A model generated the notes under the pieces. The model had not been told where the DNA came from and ran no database searches. It worked only from the letters and a program-made list of their open reading frames with translations. Positions 9,210 to 19,070 of a DNA stretch of 51,073 nucleotides are shown one piece after another; positions within the stretch are counted from its first letter, which is position 1; every line of letters starts with the position of its first letter. The position numbers and the translations under genes were made by a program. The stretch covers positions 1 through 51,073 of the forward strand of contig QCIG01000013.1 in NCBI GenBank assembly GCA_003216815.1. Reading direction: 5' to 3'. The DNA is from Prochlorococcus sp. AG-402-K14 (GTDB taxonomy: Bacteria; Cyanobacteriota; Cyanobacteriia; PCC-6307; Cyanobiaceae).

Positions 9210-9965
9210 ATGAAATTTAAACCTTGGAATAATATAAAAATAAATGAATGTCATGAACCCTTAATTACTATTCCACAATCAATATTTCGATTAACACCTC
9301 ACCCTTATATGTCGTTAGGGGCACCATATCTAAATGGAGCAGACCCATGGGTTTTGCGTAAAAGTGTTTTAAAAAGATTAATAGAAGCGCAGAAACATCT
9401 TACAGAGAGAAATCCAGATTTGAAGTTGGCTTTGTTTGATGCTTGGAGACCTATTCCTGTTCAAAAATTCATGTTTGATTACACCATTCATGAAACTTGT
9501 AAGAACAGGGGGATTGATATTAATGATCATTCTTTAAATGGAATTGTCACTGAAATAATAGAAGAGGTTGGTATGTTTTGGGCTAAACCATCATCCAATC
9601 CTTCTACCCCGCCTCCACATAGCACTGGTGCCGCTATTGACTTGACTCTTGCTGATATAAATGGTCAACCGTTGGATCTTGGGGGAGAAATAGATTTTAT
9701 AGGGGATAAGTCTCGTCCTAACTTTTATGAACAAGATTCTTTAAGGATGCCTTATTCAAAATATCATGTTTTTCACAATAGAAGATTTCTTTTGTCCTCA
9801 GTTATGGAAGAGGCTGGGTTCGTTCAACATCCAAACGAGTGGTGGCATTTTAGTTATGGAGATCAGTTATGGTCTTGGTTAAGTAAGAGAGGTAATGCTA
9901 TTTATGGATCGACATTTGATGTAAGTAAAGACATCACGCTCTCATACCCCAGCTTCGTTACATGA
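9210..9965 (+). CDS. ddpX: D-alanyl-D-alanine dipeptidase (VanX/DdpX family)
   Basis: A zinc peptidase of the M15D group, 251 residues from the ATG at 9210. A TTG at 9198 would add four residues but has no better ribosome-binding site. Motifs are DAWRPIPVQ (the catalytic Arg region), HSTGAAIDLTL (zinc His and Asp) and HPNEWWHFSYGD (Glu and the second zinc His). It hydrolyses D-Ala-D-Ala. In non-resistant bacteria this serves cell-wall dipeptide recycling, so glycopeptide resistance should not be assumed. The 3' end overlaps the convergent sulfite reductase gene by 64 bases. Confidence 0.88.
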   Translation: MKFKPWNNIKINECHEPLITIPQSIFRLTPHPYMSLGAPYLNGADPWVLRKSVLKRLIEAQKHLTERNPDLKLALFDAWRPIPVQKFMFDYTIHETCKNRGIDINDHSLNGIVTEIIEEVGMFWAKPSSNPSTPPPHSTGAAIDLTLADINGQPLDLGGEIDFIGDKSRPNFYEQDSLRMPYSKYHVFHNRRFLLSSVMEEAGFVQHPNEWWHFSYGDQLWSWLSKRGNAIYGSTFDVSKDITLSYPSFVT

Positions 9966-12079
9966 TCTCCAAGACTTGAAGACTTCTTGTTATCTTTCCA
10001 GTTAAGAAATAAAGGCTCTAATGTTTTCTCTAATTCATTGATAGGCATTTTTTGTAGATATGGCCTTGCTAACCTTTTTAAAGTTGTGCTGCCACCCAGC
10101 CATAATTGGTATTGATTTAAACCACTTCCAACTAGCGCTAGTTCTGCCATGTATGGACGAGCACATCCATTTGGACAGCCTGTAATTCTAATTAAAATTG
10201 ATTTATTGATATCTAGGCTTTTTAATTGATTGTTTATACGGTTTAAAAGTTCGGGTAAAAACCTCTCTGCTTCTGTCATTGCAAGTCCACATAATGGAAG
10301 TGCTGGGCAAGCCATGGCATGCCTAGCCAGGGGCGCAGGATTACCTGGATCTGAGAAACCTATTTTGATTAAAGCATTGTTTATGCTGTTTTTTTGGTAA
10401 TTACCGATGTTGCACAATAATAAATCTTGGTTGGGAGTTAAACGTACATCTAATGCATATTTTTCAACTATAATTCTAAGTTCTTTCTTTACTTTTCCTG
10501 AAAGTCTACCTGATAATAGTGGTAGGCCAACAAACCATAATTTGTCGGATTGTTGATGCCAGCCTAAATAATCTTCAAGCTTTGTCTCGCCTTCGTCCTT
10601 TAGTTTCTTAATGCTTTTAGTAAAATATTTAGTCATTAACTGTTTCTTAAACCAATCAACACCCATATCATGTAAAACATATTTAAGCCTTGAATGTCTT
10701 CTAGTTTTTCTGTCACCATAATCTCTTTGAAGAGCAAGTATAGATTGAACAAGTTCTAGTATATCCTCTCCTTCTACATAACCAATTGGATCTGCTATTC
10801 TTGCAAATGTAGTATCTAGGTTATGTGTCCTACCCATGCCTCCTCCCACGTAGACATTGCATCCTTCTAAAGCTCCTTTTCTGTTCGTAAATGTTACTAA
10901 CCCTATGTCATGAGTTAGAATATCTACAGAATTATCTCCTGGGACTGTTGTCGCGCATTTGAATTTTCTTGGTAAGTAGGTCGAGCCATATAAAGGTTCT
11001 TTATTGTCCCCACTGAAAATACCTGGATTTAGCTGTTTTTTTCTATTCTTTTTGACATCTGAAGATGGTTTTATTGCGTATTTGAGCGCACCATCAACCC
11101 ATAAATCTAGATAAGTTATTTCTGCTTTTTTAGGTGATAAAACATCTGCTATATCATTTGCTAATTTTCTAGCAGCAGGGTAAGAACCTTTTTCGTATGG
11201 TGCTGCTGGGGCCATAACATTCCTATTGATATCTCCACATGCTGCTAGGGTTGATCCCATAGATTTAACTATTGTCCCAATAACTTCTTTCAGATTTTGT
11301 TTCTTGATTCCATGCATTTGAAAGCATTGACGAGTTGTCGCTCTAAGCGTTTGGTTGCCTAATCGATCTGAGAGCTCATCTAATGCAACGAAAAGTGGAC
11401 CTGGGACCAACCCGGCTGGATTCCTAAGCCTCAGCATCATTTGCCAATCTTTACCTGTTCCACCTTTCTTTCTATGCTCGCGATCATCTTGTTGATAACT
11501 ACCATGAAATTTTAATAGTTGAACCGCATCATTTGTAAAGTGATCGCTTGTGTTTATTAATTCACTTTGTAGTGGTTCATTTAAGTAATTACTATCTGCT
11601 TTGAATTGTTCAAATTTAGCTCGAGGGGATTTATTGGCTATGCAAGGTGAAGGAACAGTTTTCTCTACTTCAGCATCATTTGTGTTTTCTTTTTCCTCAA
11701 AATTCATCAGAGCTTCAATAGCTGCATTGCTAAATCCAGCATTTTTTAGGTCTTTTTTTATGTTTTTTGGAGATTCTTCTAAATTAGTATTTTTTATTGC
11801 TTCGACTCTTATGCCTTTTGGCAATGATTTGTTGATATTCTTTGCCTCTTCTTCTTTTAACTTTTCGTCAAATTTTTGTTGAATAGCTATTTCTGCTGAG
11901 CTTATGTTTTTCTCAGCTTCTTTTCTGGTGTTACCAATTTTTTTTACGACATCACATGTTCCAAAAGCATCCCTTAACTTACCTCTTGGTACGGCAACCC
12001 TGAGGTAAAACCCTGATCTTCCTGGTATTTGTATAATCTTAGGCAAATGGTACCTACACCGGTACCTACACTGTATCAT
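9902..12079 (-). CDS. sir: Ferredoxin-sulfite reductase with an integrase-like N-terminal extension
   Basis: The frame of 725 residues contains a complete sulfite reductase from about residue 151. It holds FHGSYQQDDRE, the substrate-binding RATTRQCFQMHG region, and both siroheme/4Fe-4S cysteine motifs, CPALPLC and GCPNGC, near the C-terminus. The enzyme reduces sulfite to sulfide with ferredoxin for cysteine synthesis. The first about 150 residues are foreign to the family. Residues 14-77 resemble the N-terminal domain of tyrosine recombinases, and 78-150 form a Lys/Glu/Asn-rich linker. An internal ATG at residue 125 (codon at 11707) would give a 601-residue protein of more normal length, but its ribosome-binding site is weak. 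The fused form may be translated, or only the internal start may be used. Confidence 0.9.
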   Translation of the reverse strand: MIQCRYRCRYHLPKIIQIPGRSGFYLRVAVPRGKLRDAFGTCDVVKKIGNTRKEAEKNISSAEIAIQQKFDEKLKEEEAKNINKSLPKGIRVEAIKNTNLEESPKNIKKDLKNAGFSNAAIEALMNFEEKENTNDAEVEKTVPSPCIANKSPRAKFEQFKADSNYLNEPLQSELINTSDHFTNDAVQLLKFHGSYQQDDREHRKKGGTGKDWQMMLRLRNPAGLVPGPLFVALDELSDRLGNQTLRATTRQCFQMHGIKKQNLKEVIGTIVKSMGSTLAACGDINRNVMAPAAPYEKGSYPAARKLANDIADVLSPKKAEITYLDLWVDGALKYAIKPSSDVKKNRKKQLNPGIFSGDNKEPLYGSTYLPRKFKCATTVPGDNSVDILTHDIGLVTFTNRKGALEGCNVYVGGGMGRTHNLDTTFARIADPIGYVEGEDILELVQSILALQRDYGDRKTRRHSRLKYVLHDMGVDWFKKQLMTKYFTKSIKKLKDEGETKLEDYLGWHQQSDKLWFVGLPLLSGRLSGKVKKELRIIVEKYALDVRLTPNQDLLLCNIGNYQKNSINNALIKIGFSDPGNPAPLARHAMACPALPLCGLAMTEAERFLPELLNRINNQLKSLDINKSILIRITGCPNGCARPYMAELALVGSGLNQYQLWLGGSTTLKRLARPYLQKMPINELEKTLEPLFLNWKDNKKSSSLGDHVTKLGYESVMSLLTSNVDP
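11849..12040 (-). other. Integrase N-terminal-domain-like segment fused in frame to sir
   Basis: These codons encode residues 14-77 of the sir reading frame: IPGRSGFYLRVAVPRGKL, then VVKKIGNTRKEAEK and IQQKFDEKL. A Tyr-X-Arg-X-X-X-Pro core, followed by a LG/IGN-T-R-K-E-A motif and a long helix, is what I know from the N-terminal domains of phage-type tyrosine recombinases (DUF6538-like). The catalytic recombinase domain (R..H..R..Y) is absent from the frame. The resemblance is by eye, so a profile search is needed to settle it. Confidence 0.6.
12049..12071. repeat. 11-base tandem direct repeat at the 5' end of the sir frame
   Basis: GGTACCTACAC occurs at 12049-12059 and again at 12061-12071, a period of 12. 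On the coding strand it produces the duplicated Cys-Arg-Tyr in the first ten residues (CRYRCRY). It lies exactly at the start of the integrase-like extension. Confidence 0.85.
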
Positions 12080-12226
12080 TTCCTATGTTTGTTGGTGTCT
12101 AATTGTTCAAATGAAATCATCCCTGACGAAGGTTGTTTTTATTTTGTGTTAAATTTTTTCTAGGACACAGAATGTAGAAGTTATTCAAGTTTAGATCTAA
12201 TCTTGCTAAGAATATAAGGAACTTTT

Positions 12227-14389
12227 TTGTCTACTTACCTTTTAGAAATTGGCACAGAGGAGCTTCCAGCTGATATGGCTGAATCTGTTATTGCCCAGCT
12301 TCATTTAAGTGTGAAAGATGACTTGAATTCTTCTCAAGTAAAATTTAGTGACATAAGAGTTACAACTACTCCTAGAAGAATTGTATTAATGATTGAAGGG
12401 ATTGCTCCTTTTGCTGAAGATAATATTGAAGATCGAAAAGGCCCTCCTGTCGCTCAAGCTTTTCATGATGGAAAGCCTACAAAAGCAGCAATTGGTTTCG
12501 CTAAAAGATACAATGTCACTCCTGATGAATTAGAGACTAGAGAAACATCAAAAGGATCATTTGTTTTCGCCAAATTAATTGAGAAAGGCAAGCCAGTTGT
12601 AAGTTTGTTATCTGAATACTTGCCTGTGTGGATAAGCAAAATCCAAGGAAGAAGGTTTATGAGATGGGGTGAAGGTGATTTTCGCTTTTCGAGACCCATT
12701 CGTTGGATTGTTTCTTTGCTGGATTCAGAAGTTTTATCTTTTAAAATTTCCGGATGCGATCCTGAAGTAGAGATTGGAAATATCTCAAGACCCCATAGGT
12801 TGCATGGATCAGCATTTTCAATTGATAATGCGACAACGTTTTTTGATCAATTGCAAAATGTTGGAGTAATTGTTGACAGACATAGTCGCCTTTCAATGAT
12901 TAATGATTTAGTTGTTAATCACAAAATTAATAATAATTGTAGCCCAGATTTGACTGCTCCACTTTTAAAGGAACTTACAGATTTAGTGGAGTCTCCTTTG
13001 CTTGTGAAGGGGAGTTTTGATGACTCTTTCCTGGACTTGCCCCCTGAGGTCTTGGCTACTGTAATGAAGGTTCATCAAAGGTACATTCCTTTATACAAAT
13101 TAAATGTTGAATCTGATCCATTATCACTTCATTCAAGAAATATTTTACTTCCATGCTTTTTCTGTATTAGTAATGGATTACCTTCAGCCAAAGAGAATAT
13201 CATTTCAGGGAATGAGAAAGTTCTAAAGGCAAGGTTTTCTGATGCTTCGTTTTTTATAAAATCAGATTTATTAATCAACAGTTCTACTCGTATTGATAAA
13301 TTAAAAGATGTAACTTTTGCGGAGGGATTAGGTACTTTATATGATCGTGTATCTCGTATTAAATGGCTTACTAAATTATTGACAACAAAACTTAAATTTG
13401 ATCAAGCGGATATTGATCAATCTGTTAAAGTTGCACATTTTTCTAAACATGATTTAGTTAGCAACATGGTGGATGAATTTCCAGAATTGCAGGGAATTAT
13501 TGGATCTAAATACTTACTTTATGAGGGAGAATCAAGAGATGTATGCCTTGGGGTGTTGGAGCATTACAAACCCAAAGGATCTACTGACTCCATTCCATCA
13601 AACAATCTTGGTAATGCTGTTTCATTGGCTGAACGCTTTGAGTTGCTTTTTAGCATTTTCATAAAGGGTGAAAGACCAACTGGTTCATCTGATCCATATG
13701 CTTTAAGAAGGGCCGCGAATGGTATATTATTAATTTTGTGGAATAAAGATTGGCAATTAAATATTAATGAAATAATTGATGATTCTTTAATATATTGGAA
13801 GCAATTATTTCCTTTGATATCTTTTGATATAGTAAGTCTTGCCAAAGAGATAAAAGAATTCTTTCGTCTAAGAATTATTAGTTTATTAGACGAGAAACAG
13901 ATCGACTTTGATATTATTCAGTCAATTGCAGGAGATACAACTCCAACATCAATATTGTTAGACGATCCTACAGATGTTGATTTTCGTGCTTCATTATTAG
14001 TAAATATGAGAGAAAATAATACACTTAACTTGTTGCAAGCTGTGGTGACTAGAGCATCTAAGCTCGCTGCCAAAAGTTCTATCACTATCGATGTTATAGA
14101 TCCCTTGATTGTTGTTGATAAGTCTTTATTTGAAAAGGATTGTGAGCTTAAAATGTTTAATGTTTTGGAGAAATTAATGCCTCTAGCCATAAAGGGTGAT
14201 CGTATTAAGTATAAGTTATTAGCTGATGGACTTGTCTCAAGTGCTGAGATTTTATCAAACTTTTTTGATGGAGAAGAAAGTGTAATGGTTATGTCAGATA
14301 ATATTAATCTTAGGAATAACAGGCTTAATCTATTATCAATACTTAGAAATCAATCTTTGATTATTGCAGATTTCAGTAAACTTGGCTAA
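12227..14389 (+). CDS. glyS: Glycyl-tRNA synthetase beta subunit
   Basis: A 720-residue beta subunit of the bacterial alpha2beta2 enzyme. It begins LLEIGTEELPADM, the family hallmark, and contains KGPPV, RFMRWGEGDFRFSRPIRWI, a VMKVHQRYIPLY segment and a C-terminal helical DALR-like anticodon-binding region. The start is TTG at 12227, supported by AAGGA about 8 bases upstream. The gene is divergent from sir across about 150 bases and converges with chlP at its end. The alpha subunit (glyQ) is not in this window. Confidence 0.96.
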   Translation: MSTYLLEIGTEELPADMAESVIAQLHLSVKDDLNSSQVKFSDIRVTTTPRRIVLMIEGIAPFAEDNIEDRKGPPVAQAFHDGKPTKAAIGFAKRYNVTPDELETRETSKGSFVFAKLIEKGKPVVSLLSEYLPVWISKIQGRRFMRWGEGDFRFSRPIRWIVSLLDSEVLSFKISGCDPEVEIGNISRPHRLHGSAFSIDNATTFFDQLQNVGVIVDRHSRLSMINDLVVNHKINNNCSPDLTAPLLKELTDLVESPLLVKGSFDDSFLDLPPEVLATVMKVHQRYIPLYKLNVESDPLSLHSRNILLPCFFCISNGLPSAKENIISGNEKVLKARFSDASFFIKSDLLINSSTRIDKLKDVTFAEGLGTLYDRVSRIKWLTKLLTTKLKFDQADIDQSVKVAHFSKHDLVSNMVDEFPELQGIIGSKYLLYEGESRDVCLGVLEHYKPKGSTDSIPSNNLGNAVSLAERFELLFSIFIKGERPTGSSDPYALRRAANGILLILWNKDWQLNINEIIDDSLIYWKQLFPLISFDIVSLAKEIKEFFRLRIISLLDEKQIDFDIIQSIAGDTTPTSILLDDPTDVDFRASLLVNMRENNTLNLLQAVVTRASKLAAKSSITIDVIDPLIVVDKSLFEKDCELKMFNVLEKLMPLAIKGDRIKYKLLADGLVSSAEILSNFFDGEESVMVMSDNINLRNNRLNLLSILRNQSLIIADFSKLG

Positions 14390-14409
14390 TTCATATATTT
14401 GAATTAACT

Positions 14410-15744
14410 TTACTTCTTTGTGGTCTTTATGCCCCCTTTGATTGAACTTACGGCTAACATTTTATTAACTTCTTTGTCATCTCTAACTGCACTTGGAACT
14501 GGCTTGTATGTGCTTGGTGCTAATGCTTTACCTCTTAAAACGGAACCAATTGTTAATAGGGTTAGTTTTAATTGTTGTAGAGGCTTCATAGCAACTACTG
14601 TTTTGTATAGGTAGCTATCAAATGTAAGTCTTTGAACATCCATATCACCACACATCTCTACGAAAGCTTCTCTAGCTCCATCACTTGTGTAAAAAATTCT
14701 TTGGAGAATATCTAAAACTGTATATGTTGTTCCATATTTTTTATCCCATTTCTTTAAATATTTCTTGAGATCATTTTCTGTAGGTATTATTTTTCCATTT
14801 TGACTTGATTCGACAATCTGCTCGGCACACATCCTTCCACTCTTGGCAGCAAAATAAATTCCTTCTCCTGAGCTTTTGGTTACATAACCAGCGGCATCCC
14901 CAACTAAGGCCATTCTCCCTACTACTCTTCTTGGCCTTGGATGTTCAGGAATTGGATGTGCTTCTACTTTGATTACTTCACCATTTACTAGCCTTTTTTT
15001 TGCTCTTTCCCTGACACCAATTTGGAGGCTTTTTATTAAACCACCATTTTGTTTCATGGTTCCAGTGCCTGCAGCAACGTGGTCATATTTTGGAAATACC
15101 CAACCATAGAAATCTGGTGAAACATCTGTCCCTACATACATTTCTGCCCTGTCTTCGTAATACTTCATCTCTTCTTTAGGAAGCTTTATCCTCTCTTGTA
15201 TTGCAACTGCATAATTGTAATCTCCAGCGTCCATTACCTTGGCAACTCTGCTAGTCGCACCATCAGCTCCAACAATTAAATCAACCTCAAGTTTCTTGCT
15301 TTTTTCTTCAGATTGGTCATTAATTACTTCAGTGTAATGAAGTGTATATGGACCTTGTTTATTAGTCCCGGTTTCTATTTTTGATACTAATCCATTAACT
15401 AATGTTGCCCCTAGTTCTGCAGCACGATTTCTCATAAATGAATCCATTACTTCTCGTCTCAACATACCTATATATTCTTTGTCGCTTCCTGGATAAATGT
15501 CATCCAAAATAATGTCTACTTCTCTATTTGAAGGGGATATCATTTTCATATTCCTTACTTTTCTATCAATAATTGATTCGGGAAGATCAAATTCAGAAAC
15601 CATACACAATGGAATCGCACCTCCACATGGTTTAGCATTATCAAGTTTTCTCTCGAAAATCCAAGTTTTAATTCCCGCTTTAGCTAAAATTTCTGCAGTG
15701 CATGATCCACTTGGACCACCACCAATAACAGCAACTCTTAACAT
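14410..15744 (-). CDS. chlP: Geranylgeranyl reductase
   Basis: A 444-residue FAD/NADPH enzyme that reduces the geranylgeranyl group to phytyl for chlorophyll and tocopherol. It has an N-terminal dinucleotide-binding fold (VAVIGGGPSGSCTAEILA), CGGAIP, a mid-protein GADGATSRVAK and the second FAD motif LVGDAAGYVTKSSGEGI. The length and motif order match cyanobacterial and plant ChlP. In Prochlorococcus it would act on divinyl chlorophylls at the thylakoid. It is divergent from the VanY-like gene, with about 137 bases between that would hold both promoters. Confidence 0.96.
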   Translation of the reverse strand: MLRVAVIGGGPSGSCTAEILAKAGIKTWIFERKLDNAKPCGGAIPLCMVSEFDLPESIIDRKVRNMKMISPSNREVDIILDDIYPGSDKEYIGMLRREVMDSFMRNRAAELGATLVNGLVSKIETGTNKQGPYTLHYTEVINDQSEEKSKKLEVDLIVGADGATSRVAKVMDAGDYNYAVAIQERIKLPKEEMKYYEDRAEMYVGTDVSPDFYGWVFPKYDHVAAGTGTMKQNGGLIKSLQIGVRERAKKRLVNGEVIKVEAHPIPEHPRPRRVVGRMALVGDAAGYVTKSSGEGIYFAAKSGRMCAEQIVESSQNGKIIPTENDLKKYLKKWDKKYGTTYTVLDILQRIFYTSDGAREAFVEMCGDMDVQRLTFDSYLYKTVVAMKPLQQLKLTLLTIGSVLRGKALAPSTYKPVPSAVRDDKEVNKMLAVSSIKGGIKTTKK

Positions 15745-15881
15745 CTTTGGATGAAAAATTTAGTTCTCTATATATAAAACTTACATCCTTATCACTTAGA
15801 AAGTATAAAGATTGGAGATACTCGTTACTATCGAAACATCATTTTTGTGAATTCCAACTGTCTTGACCATAAGTAGATCGT

Positions 15882-16592
15882 ATGAATTATCAAGATGAGA
15901 TCCCGCTGGCGAAAAGGATTAATCCCATCAAAACCATTACTGCCAAATCTTTTTTGCGTACAGGACTTCTATTCCTTGGGCTTGGTGTGTTATTAACATT
16001 GATAGCTAATAAATCAATTTTACAAAAAACAAATTTTTCAGATAACTCGATTAGCTCCACTGAGAGAAATGAAAAAAAAAGTTTATTGGGCCATCTTCCT
16101 TATCCTGAGGCTTCAAAAGACGAGTTAATTCTTTTTTCTCCAGGTATTTACGTACATAAAGATATCTATGAGAATTTTAAGGAAATGCAATTCATGGCTG
16201 CCCAAAGAGGCATTTCTCTACAATTATTAAGTGGATATAGATCAATTAACTTGCAAAGAGAAATCTTTTATGAAAATAAATCCATTCGAAATCAAACTGC
16301 AGTTGAGAGATCAAGAGACTCAGCTCCTCCTGGTTACTCTGAACACAGCACAGGATATGCAATAGATGTCGGTGATGGAAATTATCCAAATACTCATTTT
16401 GAGGTTGAATTTGAACAAACGCCAGCTTTTAGATGGATGAAGAGGTTTGCCTCTAAATATCATTTCGTTCTTTCTTTTCCACCCAATAACAAACAAGGAG
16501 TAACATATGAGCCTTGGCATTGGAGATTCGAAGGTACTGTTAATGCTTTGAGGAAATTTGAAGCTGCTAATAAAATTACAAAGTTCAAATAA
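15882..16592 (+). CDS. Membrane-anchored D-alanyl-D-alanine carboxypeptidase (VanY-like, M15B)
   Basis: A 236-residue protein with one N-terminal membrane anchor (about 27-43) and a periplasmic zinc peptidase domain: LLSGYRSINLQRE (the catalytic Arg region), PPGYSEHSTGYAIDVGD (zinc His and Asp) and YEPWHWRFEG (the second zinc His). It should trim the terminal D-Ala from peptidoglycan stem peptides. Together with the DdpX-like dipeptidase at 9.2 kb it is the second M15 enzyme in the window. Wall remodelling is the most economical role. Confidence 0.88.
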   Translation: MNYQDEIPLAKRINPIKTITAKSFLRTGLLFLGLGVLLTLIANKSILQKTNFSDNSISSTERNEKKSLLGHLPYPEASKDELILFSPGIYVHKDIYENFKEMQFMAAQRGISLQLLSGYRSINLQREIFYENKSIRNQTAVERSRDSAPPGYSEHSTGYAIDVGDGNYPNTHFEVEFEQTPAFRWMKRFASKYHFVLSFPPNNKQGVTYEPWHWRFEGTVNALRKFEAANKITKFK

Positions 16593-16725
16593 TTTTGACT
16601 TCATAATTTTTTATTTCTACTTTTCTATTCGATATTTTTATTGGCATTTAAAACAGCTGAATGTATTCATGGTGAGATATTCTTGAAGTTTCTATTAGCA
16701 AAAAAATTTTAAATTTTTTTAAATC

Positions 16726-18528
16726 ATGAGTTTTGATATACAAGCCATTAGAAATATTGCAATCATTGCTCATGTTGACCATGGGAAGACAACTTTAGTT
16801 GATGCTCTTCTAAATCAATCTGGTACTTTTCGGGATAATGAAGAAGTCCCAACTTGTGTAATGGATTCAAATGATTTGGAAAGAGAAAGGGGTATAACGA
16901 TTCTTTCTAAAAATACTGCAGTTACATATAATGATACCCGCATTAATATTGTTGACACTCCAGGACACGCTGATTTTGGAGGTGAAGTCGAGAGGGTCTT
17001 GGGAATGGTGGATGGATGTCTTCTTGTCGTTGATGCTAACGAGGGTCCAATGCCTCAAACTCGTTTCGTTCTAAAAAAAGCTTTAGAGCAAGGTTTAAGA
17101 CCTATCGTTTTTGTAAATAAAATTGACCGAGCAAGGGTAGAACCTGAAACTGCTGTAGATAAAGTCTTAGATCTATTTTTAGAGCTTGGAGCTGATGATG
17201 ATCAATGTGATTTCCCATATTTATTTGGCAGTGGATTAGGTGGTTTTGCCAAAACTGAAGTAAAAAGTGAAAGTGATAATATGAAACCTTTATTTGATGC
17301 AATTATAAGGCAAGTTCCTCCTCCAGTTGGTGATGAGAAAAAGCCTTTGCAATTACAAGTCACTACACTTGATTACTCGGATTTTTTAGGGACGATTATT
17401 ATTGGAAGAGTTCATAATGGTGTTATTAAAAATGGCCAAAGGGCTAGTTTGATAAAGGAAGATGGGAGTTTAAAAAAAGGAAGAATAAATAAATTATTAG
17501 GATTTAAAGGTTTAAAAAGAATTGAAATTGACGAAGCAAATGCTGGAGATATAGTTGCTCTGGCTGGATTCGATGATGTTTCTATTGGCGAAACGGTAGC
17601 CTGTCCTGATGAACCAAAACCGTTACCTCTAATCAAGGTTGATGAGCCCACATTGCAGATGACTTTTGTGGTAAATGATTCACCATTCGCAGGGAAAGAG
17701 GGAAAATTTGTCACCAGTCGACAGTTGAAGGATCGTTTAAATAAAGAACTTCTTACGAATGTTGCATTAAGAGTCGAAGATACAGATTCTCCTGACCGTT
17801 TTTCTGTTAGTGGAAGAGGTGAGTTGCATCTAGGAATTCTTATAGAGACAATGCGAAGAGAAGGGTATGAATTTCAAGTATCTCAACCACAAGTTATTTT
17901 TAGGACCATTGATGAAATCAAATGCGAGCCTGTTGAGACCCTCGTTCTTGATGTCCCAGAGGCTTCTGTCGGAGCTTGTATTGAGAGCTTAGGTGTAAGA
18001 AAAGGTGAAATGCAAAACATGGAAACTGGCACTGATAATCGAACTCAACTTGAATTTCTTATCCCATCAAGAGGCTTAATTGGATTTAGGGGTGAATTTA
18101 TTCGTGCAACAAGAGGTGAAGGTATTATGAGTCATTCTTTTTTTGAATACAGGCCATCAGTAGGTGATTTTGAACAAAGGAGAAATGGAGTACTTATTTC
18201 ATTTGAAGAGGGCGTTGCTACATTTTATTCCTTGAAAAATGCTGAAGATCGCGGACAGTTTTTTATTACTCCTGGGGCTAAGGTTTATAAAGGAATGATT
18301 ATTGGGGAAAACAATCGCCCACAAGATCTTGAATTAAATATTTGTAAGGCTAAACAACTTACCAACATGCGTTCAGCTGGTGCAGATGAATTGGATCAAT
18401 TGCAATCTCCAATTGAAATGACTTTAGAGAGAGCTCTTGAATACATCGGACCAGGAGAGATGTTGGAAGTTACCCCAGAATCCATAAGGCTCAGAAAAAT
18501 TAATGCAAGGAAAAATATTAAAAAATAA
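16726..18528 (+). CDS. typA: Ribosome-associated GTPase TypA/BipA
   Basis: A 600-residue translational GTPase. G1 is AHVDHGKT (15-22), G2 lies in ERERGITI, G3 is DTPGH (77-81) and G4 is NKID. EF-G-like domains III and V and the BipA-specific C-terminal domain follow ([12 protein letters not shown], then [13 protein letters not shown]). It is a stress-related ribosome assembly and translation factor. The start ATG at 16726 lies in an AT-rich stretch with no clear Shine-Dalgarno sequence. The stop overlaps the next start by one base (TAATG). Confidence 0.97.
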   Translation: MSFDIQAIRNIAIIAHVDHGKTTLVDALLNQSGTFRDNEEVPTCVMDSNDLERERGITILSKNTAVTYNDTRINIVDTPGHADFGGEVERVLGMVDGCLLVVDANEGPMPQTRFVLKKALEQGLRPIVFVNKIDRARVEPETAVDKVLDLFLELGADDDQCDFPYLFGSGLGGFAKTEVKSESDNMKPLFDAIIRQVPPPVGDEKKPLQLQVTTLDYSDFLGTIIIGRVHNGVIKNGQRASLIKEDGSLKKGRINKLLGFKGLKRIEIDEANAGDIVALAGFDDVSIGETVACPDEPKPLPLIKVDEPTLQMTFVVNDSPFAGKEGKFVTSRQLKDRLNKELLTNVALRVEDTDSPDRFSVSGRGELHLGILIETMRREGYEFQVSQPQVIFRTIDEIKCEPVETLVLDVPEASVGACIESLGVRKGEMQNMETGTDNRTQLEFLIPSRGLIGFRGEFIRATRGEGIMSHSFFEYRPSVGDFEQRRNGVLISFEEGVATFYSLKNAEDRGQFFITPGAKVYKGMIIGENNRPQDLELNICKAKQLTNMRSAGADELDQLQSPIEMTLERALEYIGPGEMLEVTPESIRLRKINARKNIKK

Positions 18529-18908
18529 TGACTTTTATAGATAAACAAGATGATCTGTTCACCAATGACTCTCGTTTTGAAATAGGAATGAAGTTATTTA
18601 ATTCTTGTCAATGGTATAAATCTCATGATGTTTTCGAAGAAATATGGCATGAAACTGGTGGACCTGAAAGACAATTATTACAAGGGATATTGCAAGTCGC
18701 TGTTGCACAAGTTCATTTAGAAAATAGCAACATTAATGGGGCTACGATTCTTTACGGAGAAGCTTTAGGTAGATTAAAAAAATTTCAATTGGCTAATTTA
18801 GGATTGGATATTGCAGGACTTTGTATATGTATTACCAAGAGATTGGAACTCTTACAAATTGGAAAGGAGCTCTCTGGCTGCAGTTTGCCGGTTCTATGTT
18901 TCCTTTGA
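18528..18908 (+). CDS. DUF309 family protein
   Basis: A 126-residue all-helical protein with the DUF309 hallmarks: FNSCQWYKSHDVFEEIWHET, then GPERQLLQGILQVAVAQVH and a helix with EALGRLKKF. The family is widespread in cyanobacteria and has no established function. The typA stop and this start share one base, so the two are probably translated together. The C-terminus (GCSLPVL) is in keeping with the family. Confidence 0.85.
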   Translation: MTFIDKQDDLFTNDSRFEIGMKLFNSCQWYKSHDVFEEIWHETGGPERQLLQGILQVAVAQVHLENSNINGATILYGEALGRLKKFQLANLGLDIAGLCICITKRLELLQIGKELSGCSLPVLCFL

Positions 18909-19070
18909 CAAAGTTTGTTTAGCCTCTTAAAACATGGAACTGAATGAGATTTGATTCCACATTATTTTTCTTGTTAAGTTTTTCTTGTTTTATTTTAACT
19001 GTGTGTACAAATTAAAAGTAAAATTTTGAATAATTCAAATCATATAGATCGAAATTTCATCTAAATCATA

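Noticed and set aside
9210-9965. Glycopeptide resistance gene (vanX)
   Set aside because: No vanH, vanA or vanRS neighbours; chromosomal DdpX-like dipeptidases of wall recycling are common.
11601-11882. Open frame of 93 residues on the plus strand opposite the sir extension
   Set aside because: Composition (Phe/Ser-rich) is what the complement of a Lys/Glu-rich sequence gives; no ribosome-binding site and no recognisable motif.
14388-14405. Small hairpin AATTCA/TGAATT between convergent glyS and chlP as a terminator
   Set aside because: Six AT-rich base pairs are too weak for a confident terminator in such AT-rich DNA.
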